33,255 nt of DNA from Leishmania infantum JPCM5. Its lineage: Eukaryota > Euglenozoa > Kinetoplastea > Trypanosomatida > Trypanosomatidae. Within the stretch, counting starts at the first letter, position 1, and every line of letters starts with the position of its first letter. Under the pieces are notes generated by a model. The model was not told the origin of the DNA. It saw nothing but the letters and a program-made list of their open reading frames with translations, and did no database searches. The stretch spans positions 32,501 through 65,755 of the forward strand of contig NC_009401.2 of the NCBI RefSeq assembly GCF_000002875.2. Direction: 5' to 3'. This document shows positions 22,213 through 31,600 of this stretch, one piece after another. Position numbers and translations under genes: made by a program.

Positions 22213-22879
22213 GTGGCCGTGGTGATGTATGCCGATACCCCTCCCGCACAGAGGGAGAGGCGGTGGTGCCATTCTCAGCCGAGGCACAGGTGAACGCGCT
22301 GTCGCACACACGTTTCCTCTCCCTCTCCCGCGTCGCACATCTCCGAAAAGGCTGAGGGAGGGGGGCGTCTGTGGAGGGGAGGGGGTGAGTGACGGAGTCA
22401 GAATGTGCACGCCTTGCACTAAGCACACACATCATTCTGCTTGCATCATGCTGTGCGCAGCCGTCATCCTCCTGAACGCACTGTGGCACGTCCCCAGGAA
22501 GATCCCACTGCTCTTGCGCACGCCGCCCTCGCGGCGCTGTCTTCGCGTTCGCGCACACACAGACACACATGCAAGCGGCAAGCAGACGGCATCTGTCACA
22601 GCAGTCATTCACTGAGCCCCGCCACTGAGCGAGCACAGCATAGAGACGTGATGCAAAACAAAACAAAGTCCGCCGCCACCGACACACCTCTCCAAGATGA
22701 GCTCCCGCTCCCCCAGACTACGCCTCGTCGGCCACGTCCTCCGCCAACGGCTCCAGCAAACTTGGGCGGCGGCGGCGCCCGAGCTTCATGGGCATCCGCA
22801 CAACGACAACCTCGCAAGAGATGCTCGCACTCCGCGAATTGTGCTCCTCTGAGAGCCGCCGTGATGCCTGTGCGGTGAA
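22213..22879 (-). repeat. Direct repeat, copy 2: shared 3' flank plus C-terminal end of RAC
   Basis: Matches 13526-14192 at a constant offset of 8687 with no difference noticed by eye, extending from the last RAC codons about 505 bases past the stop. The common 3' UTR predicts shared mRNA stability or stage regulation of copies 2 and 3, an inference from how Leishmania controls expression. Confidence 0.9.
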
Positions 22880-25800
22880 CGGGAGCACGTTATCCTCCCA
22901 TCCCACAGCGCTCATACTTCGCTGATCCTTTTCTAGCGATGTCGTCGACAAAAACAGACCACACGGGAGCGATCTCCTCCAGAGACGTGACTCGCGCATC
23001 GCAGACGGTTCAGCAGAGGGCGGCACCGCCGTCAGCCCCGAATGCCGTGCCCTCGCACCGTCTGAGATAAAGCTGCCCTCACCCAGCAACGGGTTCATCA
23101 CCTCAGCTGTCCCAGCGTGCTGCACATCGAGGTCCACCGCAGCACCGTTGTTGCCCACCGGACAGCGGGCCTGCGACACCGTCGCAATCCGAATCGCAAG
23201 ACGGTTCATCAGCCCCTGGCAGTAGTCCTCCTCGCTCACAAGACGACTCCGCGGCGGCGCACCAACGCCCCACTTGCTCAGCAGCGGCTGCAGCTCTCGC
23301 ACGCGCTGCGCAACGGGGTACGGCGCAAAGCAGCTCGCCAACACGAAGGCAATGCCAGCAGCAGGGCCATTTATCGTGCCCACAGACGACAGCAGCGCGC
23401 CTGCAGCGCTCGAGGCCGTGTCCGTCGCTGTATCATCCGGCAGGATCGCCTCGATCTCAGTGCGCAGCGCAGCGTGGCGGCGGCCAGGCACAGCGTTCAG
23501 CTGGAACATCTCCACGGCGAACGGCACACCGCGCAGCCCCTGCGGTCCCATCGCAGTGTGCGCAATACCCGCGCGCTCGTCGTTCGACAGCGCCCACCAC
23601 GCCGCCTCCGTCGCGACAACCTGCCCGCCATTCGCAACAGCCTCCGTGCGCGCAGCCATGTTCGACGTGTCGCCGTAGTAGTCGTACCCCCTCGTCACCT
23701 CGTCGTACCGGATGTCGGTCAGCCCCGTGTGGATCCCCACGCGCACGCGCAGCCCGCACCACAGCGCAGCGTACTCCTCCTCGCTCAGCCGCGCAGTCGG
23801 CGGCTCGTAGTCGTCCAACGTGTCCACGCGCGCAAGCTCGAACTCGCGGTACGCGCGGTCCAGCGCCTCCGTACCCCAGTCGTGCTTCAGCAGCTTCGTC
23901 TGGATCTCGCACGCAAGGCTCACAGCGCTGTGCGCGCTCCTGCACGCGATCATGAACGAGTCGCCGATCGTCTTCACCTCGTAGCACCCGTACTTCTTCA
24001 CCAGCTGCCGGATCACACGGTGGTGCGCAGCAATCGCGTCAGACATCAGCTGCGGCAGCGCGGCCCACAGCGCAGTGCTGCTCTCGATGTCCGTGAAGAG
24101 CAGCGTCACCGGCTCGTCACCGTCCTTCGGCGCGGCGTCGTTGTTGCGGTTGTCCATGCAGCAGTACAGAGCCAGCCCAGCAACCGCAAGCAAGATGACA
24201 GTGAGCAGAGCAGTGCCCGCAATGGCACCGCCGCGCTGCGCAGGTGTCAGCGCATGCGATCTCTGGCGCGGCCGATACTCCATTGTAGGCGTCATCGGGG
24301 AAGACAGCTGCGGCACCGTCGGGTCCAGCATCCGCTGGACGGAAAGCATCACGATGCCCTGCGCGCCGTAGTTGTGGTACACGCAGAACCTGTCCGTTGG
24401 CGTCGTTGTGCAGCCCCACTGAAACCTGCCAAAGGGCTCGGCAAACGTGATCACAGAGCCTTCGCGATAGACCATGTCTGTCAGCGAAGTGCTGTGCACG
24501 CTGTCCGCAAGCCTCCTCATCGAGGCACAAAAACTGCCAGTTAAAACAGCGCTCAGGAACCCTGGAGTGTGTTGGGAAGGGTCAGGCAGCGCGTCGTGAA
24601 ACACCGTCAGCAGCTTAGAGGCAGCATGCGCGCTCTCCGAAGTGTCGCTCCAGAGCGGCAGGTTAGTGAACGTGATCACACGCGCCTGCACAGACGCCGG
24701 CTTCGACTTGAGGGCAGTGACAAGCGTGGGGTACTGAATCACCAAGTCATCGAAGACTATCACAACAATCGAGGTCTTCTCCTCAACCAGAAAGTCGACA
24801 ATGTCAGCCACATCCGCAGCTGTCACGGCAAGCACGAAGTTGATCTGCCCGCGAACAAGCGCACTCCCAACAGTCTTCGTGGAGGGCACCGCAGTCACAG
24901 TCGGGTTGTCGTAGTTGAACGTCGCAGCAGACTTGCGCAGCACAGCGGTGATGTTCGCTACCTCATCGCTGGCGTAGCCGTGCAGGATCATATGCACGGC
25001 CGAGCCGATCGACGTCACGCCCCTCACAGCCGAAAGCTTCGCGTACAGTACGAACATCTGCTGCTCAAGCGTTGGCATCAGATACACGTAGTTTCTTAAC
25101 AGCTCTACTAGGTGTGGCCGAGGGTGAATGGGGGAGGGTACCAAGTACCCATCAACGTTCATGCCCTTCACTGTCACGCCTACGACGACGTCGGTGGTGT
25201 AGTTCGTCGTCACCGCATCGTGCAGCGCCTGTGGTGTTGTATCTGTTACGTTAAGCGTGGCCCCGTTCACGGGGCTCGCGTTGTACTTCAGGTAGGCGAC
25301 CAGTGTTGATATGCTCGTTTTAAAGGTCAGCCCCACCTGCGCAAGCAACGGATGCTCCGCAAAGATCAGCGTCAGGAAGTTCAGCGGCCGCGGGAGGGTG
25401 GTGCCATCGGAGTAGCAGTTTTTCTGCGTGAAGCTGACGCCAGACTCGGTAATCACCGTCCACACGGCTCTGTCAAGCCTCGAAAGGACCGCGGAGTGCC
25501 CACCCTGGTTACAGTAGCACACGGCGCCCAGAAACTCGGCAACACCGTTGCACGGCCCGCCGTAGTCACCAAGAACAAAGTCCTCGCCTACGATGTAGCG
25601 CTGCTGAGAGAACATGTACTGTCTGTACGCCGTCCGATTCGCGATCCGGTTCTCCTCCGCAAGCGTCTGCGCGATCAGCGAGCCAGAAATCCACCCAGCA
25701 ATCATCAGCTGCGTTACGCACGGGTGCTCGTTGAAGAAGTTGTTCACGTATGCAGCAGAGTCCGACGACGACGCCTCATGCTCCCACGGGCCGTACTGCT

Positions 25801-26917
25801 GCACAGCCTTCGCCTCGTCGGCCCACAGGCTCGCGTCCACGCGGCCGGTCTTCACCATGTACTCGCCCATCTGCGCCCTGAACACCCTCAGATGGACCGA
25901 CGCAGGTTCCGTGAGCGGAAAGGATGTGGCGCTCGAAATGATCTGCCCGTCTACAGGCGTCAGCTTCCCAGCCATCGCAAGATCGTAGTACACCTGGAAT
26001 GTCATCTGCTGCAGCGCAAACGACGGCATGATGTACGCCGACGACGTACGCGGGTCTGTAAGCACAACCTTCAGGAGCTCCTCAACCTGCCCTGCAGGTA
26101 TTCCCCAGATTATGATCACCTGCGGGCGCGTGTCCGCCATCGCGTCGAAGGCCGTCATGTTCACAGCAGTGCTCGTCGAGTACGACGCGGAGTACACAGC
26201 CGGCGGGTCGAGCGAAAGGGACGTCATCAGCTCCACAAGACTCTTGTGCTCGAAGCTTCCGTACTGCTCACCCGTCAGATACATGAACGCAGTGCGGCGT
26301 GCGCGGAAGGTATTGGCTATGTGCTTTACCATTGCCATGATCTCCAGCCGTGGCTCCGCGCGCATGAAGTACAAGTTCTCGTTCCACACACGCATAGAAC
26401 TGGACCCGGTGAACGGGCCCAGAAACATCAGCCCGCTGTTCTGAATCTCAGGGCTGATCAGCACAGCACCAAGGCGAGTGTCAGAGTACGGTCCAATCAC
26501 GCCAAGAAGCGTCGGGTAGTCTTTGAGCGCCTTCAACACGACAGCTACGATGTCCGACAGGTCGTCCGTCGGGTCCGGTTCAATGATCTTGATGGGGCGG
26601 CCGCGAGCGGCGGTGTAGCCGACCGCGTGCAGCGCGGAGTCGATGCCCAGCCACAGCGCCTTTGCATGCTTCGCATTGTAGTCACTCAACGAGTACATGG
26701 CGTTCAGCAGGTACACAGGCTCATCCGACGAGGCGACGGCACCCGCAGCCCACGCCGCAGGCACCGTGGACACGGCGAGCGTCAGCGCGCCGACAATCAG
26801 CAAAACGCCAGCCAGGAGTCGCGAGCATCGGTACGCATGTCGCTGCCTCACACAGCCGGACACGCCACCTGCGCCGCACCAGCAAGCACGGCGCGGATGG
26901 GTCGCGTCCGCGTACAT
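22718..26917 (-). CDS. Receptor-type adenylate cyclase, copy 3 (RAC-A/RAC-B-like)
   Basis: Complete 1399-residue receptor cyclase starting at an ATG (MYADATHPRR). Signal segment at about 34-50 with likely cleavage near A58; periplasmic-binding-protein-like ectodomain with CYCNQGG near residue 469; transmembrane helix about 897-920; class III cyclase domain with metal-binding D943 and D986, K982 and D1079 for adenine, N1086 and R1090. All residues needed for catalysis are present. The post-catalytic region carries a conserved segment found in every copy (ending MNRLAIRIATVSQAR) and then a tail of alternating conserved and variable blocks. Nearly identical to copy 4 except in ectodomain residues of about 518-587 and 766-828 and in the tail. 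The N-terminus agrees with my memory of L. donovani RAC proteins; this is not verified. Confidence 0.95.
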   Translation of the reverse strand: MYADATHPRRACWCGAGGVSGCVRQRHAYRCSRLLAGVLLIVGALTLAVSTVPAAWAAGAVASSDEPVYLLNAMYSLSDYNAKHAKALWLGIDSALHAVGYTAARGRPIKIIEPDPTDDLSDIVAVVLKALKDYPTLLGVIGPYSDTRLGAVLISPEIQNSGLMFLGPFTGSSSMRVWNENLYFMRAEPRLEIMAMVKHIANTFRARRTAFMYLTGEQYGSFEHKSLVELMTSLSLDPPAVYSASYSTSTAVNMTAFDAMADTRPQVIIIWGIPAGQVEELLKVVLTDPRTSSAYIMPSFALQQMTFQVYYDLAMAGKLTPVDGQIISSATSFPLTEPASVHLRVFRAQMGEYMVKTGRVDASLWADEAKAVQQYGPWEHEASSSDSAAYVNNFFNEHPCVTQLMIAGWISGSLIAQTLAEENRIANRTAYRQYMFSQQRYIVGEDFVLGDYGGPCNGVAEFLGAVCYCNQGGHSAVLSRLDRAVWTVITESGVSFTQKNCYSDGTTLPRPLNFLTLIFAEHPLLAQVGLTFKTSISTLVAYLKYNASPVNGATLNVTDTTPQALHDAVTTNYTTDVVVGVTVKGMNVDGYLVPSPIHPRPHLVELLRNYVYLMPTLEQQMFVLYAKLSAVRGVTSIGSAVHMILHGYASDEVANITAVLRKSAATFNYDNPTVTAVPSTKTVGSALVRGQINFVLAVTAADVADIVDFLVEEKTSIVVIVFDDLVIQYPTLVTALKSKPASVQARVITFTNLPLWSDTSESAHAASKLLTVFHDALPDPSQHTPGFLSAVLTGSFCASMRRLADSVHSTSLTDMVYREGSVITFAEPFGRFQWGCTTTPTDRFCVYHNYGAQGIVMLSVQRMLDPTVPQLSSPMTPTMEYRPRQRSHALTPAQRGGAIAGTALLTVILLAVAGLALYCCMDNRNNDAAPKDGDEPVTLLFTDIESSTALWAALPQLMSDAIAAHHRVIRQLVKKYGCYEVKTIGDSFMIACRSAHSAVSLACEIQTKLLKHDWGTEALDRAYREFELARVDTLDDYEPPTARLSEEEYAALWCGLRVRVGIHTGLTDIRYDEVTRGYDYYGDTSNMAARTEAVANGGQVVATEAAWWALSNDERAGIAHTAMGPQGLRGVPFAVEMFQLNAVPGRRHAALRTEIEAILPDDTATDTASSAAGALLSSVGTINGPAAGIAFVLASCFAPYPVAQRVRELQPLLSKWGVGAPPRSRLVSEEDYCQGLMNRLAIRIATVSQARCPVGNNGAAVDLDVQHAGTAEVMNPLLGEGSFISDGARARHSGLTAVPPSAEPSAMRESRLWRRSLPCGLFLSTTSLEKDQRSMSAVGWEDNVLPFTAQASRRLSEEHNSRSASISCEVVVVRMPMKLGRRRRPSLLEPLAEDVADEA
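23169..24144 (-). repeat. Near-identical RAC cytosolic block (copy 3 of 4)
   Basis: Constant offset of 8684 from the block at 14485. The juxtamembrane CCMDNRNND sequence equals that of copy 1 rather than copy 2, a mosaic pattern. Confidence 0.9.
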
Positions 26918-26966
26918 TGTATGGTGCGACGAGCCGCGATAGTAGTTCGCAGAGGGCAGTGGGAGC

Positions 26967-27006
26967 GCCTGCCAGTCCGGCAGGGAGAGGGAGAGAGCGG
27001 GAGGAA
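26967..27006 (-). promoter_or_regulatory. Candidate spliced-leader acceptor and polypyrimidine tract for RAC copy 3
   Basis: On the minus strand a CTCTCTCCCTCTCCCT tract is followed by an AG at 26968-26967, giving a predicted 49-nt 5' UTR free of upstream ATG. A second good candidate is the tract at 27098-27080 with AG at 27074-27073. The whole region is duplicated ahead of copy 4. Confidence 0.45.
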
Positions 27007-27469
27007 CGACCCGGATGAGGGGGCGGGGAGGGGGAGCGATGGGGTGCAGCGCCGGCGCGGAGGCGAGAGCCGCTGGTCAAAAGCAGGAAGAGGAAGCGGC
27101 GAGGGCGAGGGAGAGCCACGGGCACGGGCGGGCAGACACGCAAGAGAGGTGGGGAAGGAAGACGGGGGAGGGCAGGGAGGGGGTGGTGAAACACCTCCTC
27201 AGTAACCAACACCAGACGAGCGGCAGCTGAAAGGAAGCGGAAAGGAATACACGAGAGTCGGGCTCGGCTTTGTGCGAGTGCGTGCGTCCTCTCGGTGGCG
27301 ATGCGCTGAATGCAAGGGAATGCCTCTGTTCCCTCGCCACCGTGAGGAGAAGAAGAAAGCGGGAGAGAGACGGCGAAAGGGAAGGAGTTGCAACGCGGCC
27401 ACGTGCGAGTCGGCACATCCGTCTCCATCGATCCGGCCCCCGGCGTGTGTGCGTGCGGTCGGGCCGCCT

Positions 27470-28623
27470 ACACCGAGGCCATGCCGGCAGGAGTCGAGCG
27501 CGTCTGTCATACAAGAGCACAGGCACGCGCATACGCCTGTGCGTGCGCACCGGCGAGAGTGCGGTGCAACACGTCCTTCCAGCGTACGGTGCCACCGGGT
27601 GGGGACATGCAGGGGGGCCCGGGGGGCGAGACCTACCTTCTCGGCGCATGGACAGAAGACATAACGAGAGACAAGGGGCCGTGCGGTCACTGTCGCCCGT
27701 CCGCGGCCCATACGGCAGCAGGAAGGCGCACTCACAGGCAGAGCAAAGAGCGCGCCGCCACTGGGCAGCGAGGGGGGCAGGCCACATCGTCCCCCCGACC
27801 TCGGCGCACCGCCGTGTCGCGAGGAATGCGTGCGGACGTGAATGAATGGCGTACACAGAGGAAGGAATAAGTATGGTGCCCGCAGGGACTCGTGCCCACT
27901 CGCTTGCCGGCGCAGAGCAGGAAATCAGGAGCGAGGGTGCCGAGAGTCAGCGAGCGAGCGAGAGTTGGTCGCCAGCACGCCCTCTCCAAGGCGCGCCGTC
28001 ACCATCACCATACAAGCAAGAGAAAAGAAAACAAATCGAAAGAATTCGCAGCTGCCGTCCTCGGGCAGAGAGACAACGACGAGAGCCACACTCGAGCCTC
28101 CACTGTCTCGCCCTACTACGGCTGCTCCATAGCACATGCACGCACACAGACACATCGGCATACATATAGAGATACATGCACATGTACACGCACATATATA
28201 TACATGCATTCAGCCGCACACATGTACACACTCATACGCATGCCTACAAATAGATGTACATGCGTCCATACATCGGCTCAGTTAGAGGCACGGTTACCTG
28301 TGTATGTATGTATACAGATAGATATATTCAGCCGCGCACTTCGGCACGCACACGTGCATAAACGTGGCACATGGGTACATGAGCACCGCTTCTGGCCTCT
28401 CTGTACCAGAAGAAAGAGACAGCGGACAGCATCGTGTGCGCCTCCTCAGAGCTGCGCCGCTGTACAGCATGCGACGACGGGCCATCGCAGGAAGACTGCC
28501 GCTAGCCGCTGTGGCTGCGGAGATGACACATTTCCAGAGCAGTGCGCGAGTGGCGTCAAAAGCCTGGCCACAATCCGCACCAGATCATCGCCTCGCAGGC
28601 CGGAGGTCGCCGCAGGGCTCTCT
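27470..28623. other. Intergenic region between RAC copies 3 and 4
   Basis: About 1.15 kb. No intact gene seen; it contains CATA/TACA repeats (28131-28325) and, at its right end, the 3' part of a coding-like fragment. It bears no resemblance to the 3' flank shared by copies 2 and 3, so copy 4 has a different 3' UTR. Confidence 0.6.
28131..28325. repeat. CATA/TACA-rich low-complexity block
   Basis: Roughly 200 bases of CACATGCA, TACATA and GTATGTAT units, with a short element TTCAGCCGC repeated at about 28209 and 28328. Confidence 0.7.
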
Positions 28624-28690
28624 TCAATGCGCGCCGCGCACATTACAGACCGTAGGTCGCTCAGGGACTTTGCGGCCCACACGCCGCATA
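28446..28690 (-). pseudogene. Possible C-terminal coding fragment of an unrelated gene abutting the duplication joint
   Basis: On the minus strand, in a different frame from RAC copy 4, about 81 codons are open from the joint to a stop at 28446 (VWAAKSLSDLRSVMCAARIE...). The peptide has helical, mixed-charge composition quite unlike the repeat-derived frames around it, and a moderate preference for G/C in third positions. It may be the 3' end of another gene whose 5' part was replaced by the RAC duplication. I do not recognise the protein; chance openness in GC-rich DNA is possible. Confidence 0.3.
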
Positions 28691-31600
28691 CGCATCGCAG
28701 ACGGTTCAGCAGAGGGCGGCACCGCCGTCAGCCCCGAATGCCGTGCCCTCGCACCGTCTGAGATAAAGCTGCCCTCACCCAGCAACGGGTTCATCACCTC
28801 AGCTGTCCCAGCGTGCTGCACATCGAGGTCCACCGCAGCACCGTTGTTGCCCACCGGACAGCGGGCCTGCGACACCGTCGCAATCCGAATCGCAAGACGG
28901 TTCATCAGCCCCTGGCAGTAGTCCTCCTCGCTCACAAGACGACTCCGCGGCGGCGCACCAACGCCCCACTTGCTCAGCAGCGGCTGCAGCTCTCGCACGC
29001 GCTGCGCAACGGGGTACGGCGCAAAGCAGCTCGCCAACACGAAGGCAATGCCAGCAGCAGGGCCATTTATCGTGCCCACAGACGACAGCAGCGCGCCTGC
29101 AGCGCTCGAGGCCGTGTCCGTCGCTGTATCATCCGGCAGGATCGCCTCGATCTCAGTGCGCAGCGCAGCGTGGCGGCGGCCAGGCACAGCGTTCAGCTGG
29201 AACATCTCCACGGCGAACGGCACACCGCGCAGCCCCTGCGGTCCCATCGCAGTGTGCGCAATACCCGCGCGCTCGTCGTTCGACAGCGCCCACCACGCCG
29301 CCTCCGTCGCGACAGCCTGCCCGCCATTCGCAACAGCCTCCGTGCGCGCAGCCATGTTCGACGTGTCGCCGTAGTAGTCGTACCCCCTCGTCACCTCGTC
29401 GTACCGGATGTCGGTCAGCCCCGTGTGGATCCCCACGCGCACGCGCAGCCCGCACCACAGCGCAGCGTACTCCTCCTCGCTCAGCCGCGCAGTCGGCGGC
29501 TCGTAGTCGTCCAACGTGTCCACGCGCGCAAGCTCGAACTCGCGGTACGCGCGGTCCAGCGCCTCCGTACCCCAGTCGTGCTTCAGCAGCTTCGTCTGGA
29601 TCTCGCATGCAAGGCTCACAGCGCTGTGCGCGCTCCTGCACGCGATCATGAACGAGTCGCCGATCGTCTTCACCTCNNNNNNNNNNNNNNNNNNNNNNNN
29701 NNNNNNNNNNNNNNNNNNNNNNNNNNNNNNNNNNNNNNNNNNNNNNNNNNNNNNNNNNNNNNNNNNNNNNNNNNNNCAAGATGACAGTGAGCAGAGCAGT
29801 GCCCGCAATGGCACCGCCGCGCTGCGCAGGTGTCAGCGCATGCGATCTCTGGCGCGGCCGATACTCCATTGTAGGCGTCATCGGGGAAGACAGCTGCGGC
29901 ACCGTCGGGTCCAGCATCCGCTGGACGGAAAGCATCACGATGCCCTGCGCGCCGTAGTTGTGGTACACGCAGAACCTGTCCGTTGGCGTCGTTGTGCAGC
30001 CCCACTGAAACCTGCCAAAGGACAGCCCGCGAGAAGAGATCACGCCGGTGCTGTAAATTGTCTTCTTGAATGCAGAAGTATTCCCGCCCGGCGTATCAGA
30101 AAGAAGCTGCAGCATAAACACCGCCGTCACCATGTTACTTAGTAAACCTGGCGTATAGTTAGCAGGATGCTGCATCGCACTATGGAAGACTCTGAGAATA
30201 GGGTTCAGAGCATGCGCGCTCTCCGAAGTGTCGCTCCAGAGCGGCAGGTTAGTGAACGTGATCACACGCGCCTGCACAGACGCCGGCTTCGACTTGAGGG
30301 CAGTGACAAGCGTGGGGTACTGAATCACCAAGTCATCGAAGACTATCACAACAATCGAGGTCTTCTCCTCAACCAGAAAGTCGACAATGTCAGCCACATC
30401 CGCAGCTGTCACGGCAAGCACGAAGTTGATCTGCCCGCGAACAAGCGCACTCCCAACAGTCTTCGTGGAGGGCACCGCAGTCACAGTCGGGTTGTCGTAG
30501 TTGAACGTCGCAGCAGACTTGCGCAGCACAGCGGTGATGTTCGCTACCTCATCGCTGGCGTAGCCGTGCAGGATCATATGCACGGCCGAGCCGATCGACG
30601 TCACGCCCCTCACAGCCGAAAGCTTCGCGTACAGTACGAACATCTGCTGCTCAAGCGTTGGCATCAGATACACGTAGTTTCTTAACAGCTCTACTAGGTG
30701 TGGCCGAGGGTGAATGGGGGAGGGCACCAAGTACCCATCAACATCCACACCCCTCACAAGCGTGGATGACACCATGTCGACAGTTTCATCCTCCAGACTA
30801 CCCGCCAGTAGCGGTTGCGCAGTGTCCTCCGTTACGTTAACGGTGCCGAACGTTACCTCCCGCTCGACAAAATTGCTGTACTTCACAAACGCCTGTATAG
30901 CGTACTGAAACTCAAACGCTACACGCGAAAGAGCGGGGTAGTCAGTGTAGCTCAGCGTCAGGAAGTTCAGCGGCCGCGGGAGGGTGGTTTCATCGGAGTA
31001 GCAGCTGCTCTGCGTGAAGCTGACGCCAGACTCGGTAATCACCGTCCACACGGCTCTGTCAAGCCTCGAAAGGACCGCGGAGTGCCCACCCTGGTTACAG
31101 TAGCACACGGCGCCCAGAAACTCGGCAACACCGTTGCACGGCCCGCCGTAGTCACCAAGAACAAAGTCCTCGCCTACGATGTAGCGCTGCTGAGAGAACA
31201 TGTACTGTCTGTACGCCGTCCGATTCGCGATCCGGTTCTCCTCCGCAAGCGTCTGCGCGATCAGCGAGCCAGAAATCCACCCAGCAATCATCAGCTGCGT
31301 TACGCACGGGTGCTCGTTGAAGAAGTTGTTCACGTATGCAGCAGAGTCCGACGACGACGCCTCATGCTCCCACGGGCCGTACTGCTGCACAGCCTTCGCC
31401 TCGTCGGCCCACAGGCTCGCGTCCACGCGGCCGGTCTTCACCATGTACTCGCCCATCTGCGCCCTGAACACCCTCAGATGGACCGACGCAGGTTCCGTGA
31501 GCGGAAAGGATGTGGCGCTCGAAATGATCTGCCCGTCTACAGGCGTCAGCTTCCCAGCCATCGCAAGATCGTAGTACACCTGGAATGTCATCTGCTGCAG

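Larger units (their letters stand above)
22995..27469 (-). repeat. Segmental duplication, unit 1 (RAC copy 3 plus its 5' flank)
   Basis: Bases 22995-27469 correspond to 28691-33055: most of the RAC gene and 552 bases upstream of its ATG. Outside the two ectodomain blocks only isolated substitutions are seen (for example I/S in AVL(I/S)SPEIQ and V/A in GQ(V/A)EEL). Homology ends abruptly at both edges. Confidence 0.9.

Noticed and set aside
23117..24544. Long Arg/His-rich plus-strand open frames antisense to the RAC genes (also at 2369-3067, 14790-15803, 25352-27205, 30815-32791)
   Set aside because: They are shadows of the GC-rich coding strand: the composition is that of antisense translation, and they repeat only because the RAC genes repeat.
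28131..28325. CATA/TACA arrays considered as a CRISPR-like or regular tandem array
   Set aside because: Units are irregular with no constant spacer or repeat length; this is ordinary eukaryotic low-complexity DNA.
29153..29676. Wrong-frame continuation of RAC copy 4 left of the N gap (Arg/Cys-rich peptide)
   Set aside because: It arises only because the 100-N placeholder shifts the frame; the correct cyclase sequence is in the frame matching copy 3.
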